NCBI GenBank assembly: GCA_018136815.1
Contig: CM030940.1
Span: 2,970,601 to 3,034,600, forward strand
Origin: Isochrysis galbana
Taxonomy: Eukaryota; Haptophyta; Isochrysidales; Isochrysidaceae
DNA: 64,000 nt
Direction of reading: 5' to 3'
In this document: positions 59,982 to 64,000 of the stretch, piece by piece
Layout: each line of letters starts with the position of its first letter
How positions within the stretch are numbered: the stretch's first letter is position 1
Notes under the pieces: model-generated
What the model was told of the DNA's origin: nothing
Database searches by the model: none
Seen by the model: the letters and a program-made list of their open reading frames with translations, nothing else
Translations under genes and position numbers: made by a program

Positions 59982-60927
59982 TAAAACAACTGAGCGTTAG
60001 TACCACTACTGCCACTAGCCCGGTACTATCACGACACCCCTCAGCGCACTTGCCCGCACACCTTGAAGTGATGGCACAGACACATACTCATGTGCATCCC
60101 TACAAATCTCCCCCCTCGCAAACCCCCGGCTCCCATTAAAACTCCCCACAAGTTACAATGGGGGAAAACCCAGTGAGGCGGACCGACCTACGTCGGGCGA
60201 CTCACCGGGGGAAAACGTCACCGGGGGGGGGGGGAGGGTCCTCTCGTCCATGAAGCGGAACGGCCCTTACAGCTCTCGCCGCGAGCGGTCCTCGAGGAAT
60301 AAAAGACTGCGCCTCGAGATACCTGCCACAAGGGTTCTCGTAGGCGCCTTGAGCCTCTCCCTCCTCATCTCCCACCTGTCGCCAGCCGCCCCTCTCCGCC
60401 CGTTTGCTTACGCAAACGGGTCCCATTTCTTACCGCACTCCATCGGGGGGGGGTGCAAAGCCCCCCCTCTCCCTCTCTCCGTTCTCCTCCACCTGTGTCC
60501 CTGCGGGCCGTCGCCATGCGGCGCGCCACGGCCTGCTCTCAGAGGTGCCCTTTGGGACTTTGGGGGCTCCCAGAGGGCCAGTCAGGGCAGCTCAGGGGGC
60601 AGTGGAGGCTGGGGCTCAGCCCCTGGCCCCCCCTGCCTCTCCCACGCTTGCCTCGCTGGCCATGGGAGCCGCCCAGAGGCATCTGTCTGCCTGGCGACCA
60701 GGGAAGGGGGGGGGGTCAGCTCGAGGGCAGGCCCACGCAGGGCGTGGGAGTGCGAATCACGGCCCGCGCCCACTAGGGGTCTGGGCCAGTGTGATGATTG
60801 CCCAGCCCCTGCCAAAGGGCAGGGGCTGTGGTTGATTGTACGGGCCCACCCCAGGGGGTGTCCGCGATGGAGAGGGGGGGGCGCGAGGCCCCCATTGACC
60901 ATTGACCCCTACTTATAAAAGTAGATG
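59982..60927 (+). mobile_element. SINE-like element, type 1, with 16-bp target duplication
   Basis: AAGCAGCGCGCCACTA at 59966-59981 and 60928-60943 bounds 946 bp. The head 60500-60650 (GCAGCTCAGGGGGCAGTGGA) and the end 60745-60927 match 2281-2667, 31375-31532 and 54973-55139. The 3' end is GACCCCTACTT-ATAA-AAGTAGATG: a perfect 6-base stem with loop ATAA, fully inside the duplication boundary. It is the best-defined copy in the window. Confidence 0.8.
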
Positions 60928-60943
60928 AAGCAGCGCGCCACTA

Positions 60944-61493
60944 ACCACTATAAGCATATTACAGAATGCGATTGAATCAATTGATCCAATCTTTGCTGAT
61001 GAGATCAATCTCAATTTAGATGGCAAGCTTTGCTGATGCAGGCTTGTCGCATTCGCGAATCGACATTCGTTAGGCTTCGCTCTTCTCTTCGTCGTTCGGT
61101 ATTTATCGTTATAATTCTCTCGTTCTCGTTCTCGGTCAAAAGCTTCGCTTGGATGCATGGGATCGTGGGTTGTGGAGCGCCCTCTCTCTTCCTCTCGAAA
61201 GAGAAGGGAAGTTTCCCCACCTTTCTTCCTCCCAGGCGCCTCGCAGATAGGTTTAATTTGCTATCTCCCCTGCGGTTCTTTATCTGCTTCTGGGGGCAAT
61301 CAGGTTTAATTTGCGACCTCTTCGCATCTCCCCCTTAGGCACATCGCACTCCTTTCGTCTTATTTGGTAGGTCTCTTGGAATCCTGCGTAGCAAGATTGC
61401 CCCTCGATTCCGTTATGGTGCGATTCCCGTTCCAGACAAGATCGCCGACAGATCGCCCTTTGATCGTCGTCCGTTGTTGTCTGATCGGAGTGT
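60944..61493. other. Possible gypsy 5' region
   Basis: Immediately ahead of the gypsy gag-like frame. It could hold LTR or leader sequence, but no repeated end is visible inside the window. Confidence 0.3.
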
Positions 61494-64000
61494 TTGGGTT
61501 TGATTTCAGTCGAGTTATGTGAGAAAGTCGTGGGGCGAGAGTCGGGGTGTTTTCCTGGGTGTCGTTGTCCGTCGTCCTGTCGTCAGTCGTCATCCGTCGT
61601 CGCTCTCGCTCTCGTCGCTCTCGCTCTCGTAACACTCAGACCTTACAATCCCTCCTCACCTCGCCAGCCCCTGCCACCACAGCCCTCCTCACACTCACCC
61701 TCGCCTTTCGCCGCTCGTTCCATGTCGCTTTCGCCGCCGTCCTCGCCCTCGCTCAAGCCCGCCTGCCCGCCTTCCTCTGCTGACGGGCTTCAGCCCGTCA
61801 GCACCTCTGAAGTCGTCTCCTCCGCCGCGCCTGCCGCCGGCATGCATCCTTCCTCATTGCCCTCAGGCCCTATGGGCCAGCCCAATTCGTCAGGTGTAGA
61901 ATCCTATCCGGTGCGTCCCGCGCTGGACGTCTCAATGGGGGTCACCCCCACCTCTGCAGAGTCGGGCATCATGCCTGCCCTGCCCCCTTTCTCCTCTTCG
62001 GACGGTCATCGTGTTGGCTGCGCCTCGTCACGACAAAGAGTTCATCGTCAAAACGGACGCGGCCAGTACCCTGGGTATTGGTGGTATTCTGTCGCAAGTC
62101 GACGATCATGGGCACGAGCATGTCGTCGCGTATTACGGTCGCCGCCTCACCGCCGCGGAGCGTCATTGGACCACCACCGAGGTGGAGCTCCTCGCCGCCC
62201 TGGAAAGCATTCGCACTTGGCGACCGTACCTTTGGGGCCGGCACTTTCGCCTCGTCATCGATCACCAAGCGCTCCGTTGGTTGCACACCATGAAGGACAC
62301 CGTCCAGGGTGGGCCGGCGTCGCGCTTGATGCGATGGGCGCTCAAGTTGTCCGAGTACCGCTTTACCGTCGAGCACAAACCTGGCGCGAACCACAAAGAC
62401 GCTGATGGAGTGTCGCGCTTGGTGGCGGCAGACAACGAGACGTCGGAGACGTCCGCTCCTAAGCAGGGGGGTGGGCAGCTACTAGCCGCCGTCGTCCCTA
62501 ACTCTCGCTCCACCACGGCATCGGATGGTCAGCCACCAGCCGTCGCCGCCTCTCGTTCTCGTACCACCACGGCCTCCAGTCTGCAAGCCGACGAACGATC
62601 GTCCAGGTTGTCCTCTACGACCAGGGATTCCATCAACCTCTCCTACCTCGACGTCGGTACACCCAACGCCGAGGCGCTCAAGGAGGCACAGGCCGAGGAC
62701 CCTGACTGCCACGACCTTATTCGCTTCCTCTCCTCGTCTCCTCACAACCCCGATCTCGATCACCGTCGCTTGCGCTGGCTCAGTCGTGAATCTTCTCGAT
62801 GCCTGTTGCGATCTGGACTGCTCTACCGACGAGTGCCGACGAGAGACGGCGAGAAGATCTGCCTCTACGTGCCGAAGACGATGCGCCGCGCCTACCTCGA
62901 AGCCTTTCACGACCACTTGTGCCACCTCGGCGACAATCGAATGGCGCGCCTTCTACGAGACCGATATTTTTGGCCTGGCATGAACGCAGACGTCTCTGAG
63001 CACGTTCGCCAATGCCACGAGTGCACTTTAGCTAAGCCACCCTTCCGCCACCTCGCAGACCCCAAGGGACCGCAGGTCGGCGCCTATCCGTTCGACATCG
63101 TCTTCTGCGACGTCGTCTCGATGGCTCCCACGCACGACTTCATCAAGGGCTCTCGAGGCTTCGACAAGCTCCTCGTTTTCGTGGACTCGCTCACTCGTTG
63201 GATTGAGGCGGCCCCTCACAACGGCGACCCCTCGAGTGCCGACGCACTTCACGCCTTCATGTCGTACGTCGTTTCTCGGCACGGAGTACCAAGGCAACTT
63301 CGCTCGGACTCTGGCAGCAACCTTGCTAGCCAACTCACCTCGATCATCCTTGAGCGCACTGGCACCGACCTACGGCCGAGCACACCTCATCATCACGAGA
63401 GTGTGGGCCTGGTTGAACGAGCTCAACAAACCTTGATCAACATGGCTCGCGCTACTGATGAAGGCGGCGGTCATTGGGTCGATCATCTCCCGTTCTTTCT
63501 AATGAGCATGCGCGCTTCAGCTAATCGCATTACCCGCATGTCGCCTGCTGCCTTGCTCTATGGCCGTGAGCTTCGCCTGCCTGCACAGCTTTCTGATCCA
63601 CCTGACACTGGCCCACCTCCCGAGTTACCTCAGGAAATTCGCTCGTACGCTTGGAAAATGCATTGTCGTTTAAAGGCGGCGTGGGCCGCGGCTTATGATG
63701 CAACTTTAGAATCTCAAGCCGACGCACTCGCCGACACACTACGCACTCACTCTCCCCCTATCCAATTTGCCCCAGGTGATAGGGTGGTTCGCAAGATTCC
63801 AGGACACCGCAACAAGCTCCTCTACCACTACAGCGGACCATACCGCATCGCTGAGGCGCTTGGCGCTGGCCGCTACCGACTACGCGACCAAGAAAATCGC
63901 CTCCTCTCCGAGGAGGTGCATGTGACTAACCTCCGTCCCTACTATACCCTCACAGATGAAGATCCCGTCCAAGCAGACGAGTATCTGGTTGATGCACTTC
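61494..64000 (+). mobile_element. Ty3/gypsy retrotransposon: gag-like stub, RNase H and integrase, runs off the window
   Basis: 61494-61950 encodes a Ser/Pro-rich gag-like stretch (SLSPPSSPSLKPACPP). A frame open from 61900 to the window end (700 codons, no stop) carries RNase H (EFIVKTDASTLGIGGILSQ, TTTEVELLAALESIRTWRPY, VIDHQALRWLH, KPGANHKDADGVSR), the integrase HHCC finger (FHDHLCHLG..CHECTLAK), the DDE core (DIVFCDVVSMAP, RSDSGSNLASQ, HHESVGLVERAQQTL) and the GPY module (YSGPYRIAEAL). Protease and reverse transcriptase are missing between them, so the copy is internally deleted. A chromodomain, if any, would lie beyond 64000. Confidence 0.9.
61900..64000 (+). CDS. gypsy RNase H-integrase reading frame, partial
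   Basis: Open from the codon after TAG (61897-61899) to the edge. No ATG at its start: it would be read by fusion or frameshift from the gag-like part. All integrase catalytic acids are present (Asp in FCDVV, Asp in RSDSG, Glu in HHESV) and no stop has accumulated, so the insertion is young. The 3' end is outside the window. Confidence 0.85.

Overview
The window reads as nuclear DNA of a GC-rich, repeat-laden unicellular eukaryote, most likely an alga. The signs are spliceosomal introns with GT..AG ends, eukaryote-only families (chorein/VPS13-like, MLH3, STK16-like kinase, MYB-CC/GARP factor, SANT plus F-box protein, COX5B), a non-LTR/LTR/hAT retroelement load, and one protein whose N-terminus looks like the two-part leader used for a secondary plastid. 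A haptophyte or similar secondary-plastid alga would fit, but the species cannot be fixed from sequence reading alone.

Layout of likely host genes: 1-1468 (+) 3' part of an unrecognised spliced gene; 3639-4563 (-) ankyrin plus LRR-like gene with a frame break; 5446-6153 (-) REX1B-like and 6384-7220 (+) COX5B-like in a head-to-head pair; 9993-13541 (+) chorein-N plus TPR plus ankyrin fusion; 15769-16120 (+) cytochrome b561-like fragment between inverted repeats; 18446-21190 (-) MLH3; 27913-28806 (+) SANT plus F-box; 33274-34813 (-) MYB-CC/PHR1-PSR1-type factor, two exons; 39018-39806 (+) membrane protein with a plastid-like leader; 43895-44038 (-) chromodomain remnant; 45835-46044 (-) short HMG box; 51608-52927 (-) FolC and 53319-54698 (+) gamma-butyrobetaine/trimethyllysine hydroxylase-like, again head-to-head; 58231-59214 (+) STK16-like kinase. 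The genes are unrelated housekeeping or regulatory functions and form no operon or cluster.

Much of the remaining sequence is mobile or repetitive: LINE pieces (14575-15051, 17830-17890, 23075-26460, 37205-37546, 55145-56606), at least three interchangeable SINE-like types (1804-2667, 17870-18109, 21652-22130, 28920-30036, 30059-30300, 31375-31532, 32026-32431, 54973-55139, 59982-60927), Ty3/gypsy pieces (37590-37860, 61494-64000, a gag-like scrap at 27262), hAT pieces (26470-27142, 50262-50845), a TTAA-flanked MITE (57421-57923), a 202-bp satellite (47465-49790) and several minisatellites.

The most distinctive signals are a family-wide 3'-terminal hairpin with a near-constant ATAA loop on LINE and SINE ends, supported by three 16-23 bp target duplications; the chorein-TPR-ankyrin fusion; a COX5B-like protein without its zinc cysteines; and a satellite with a three-unit (614 bp) higher-order period.
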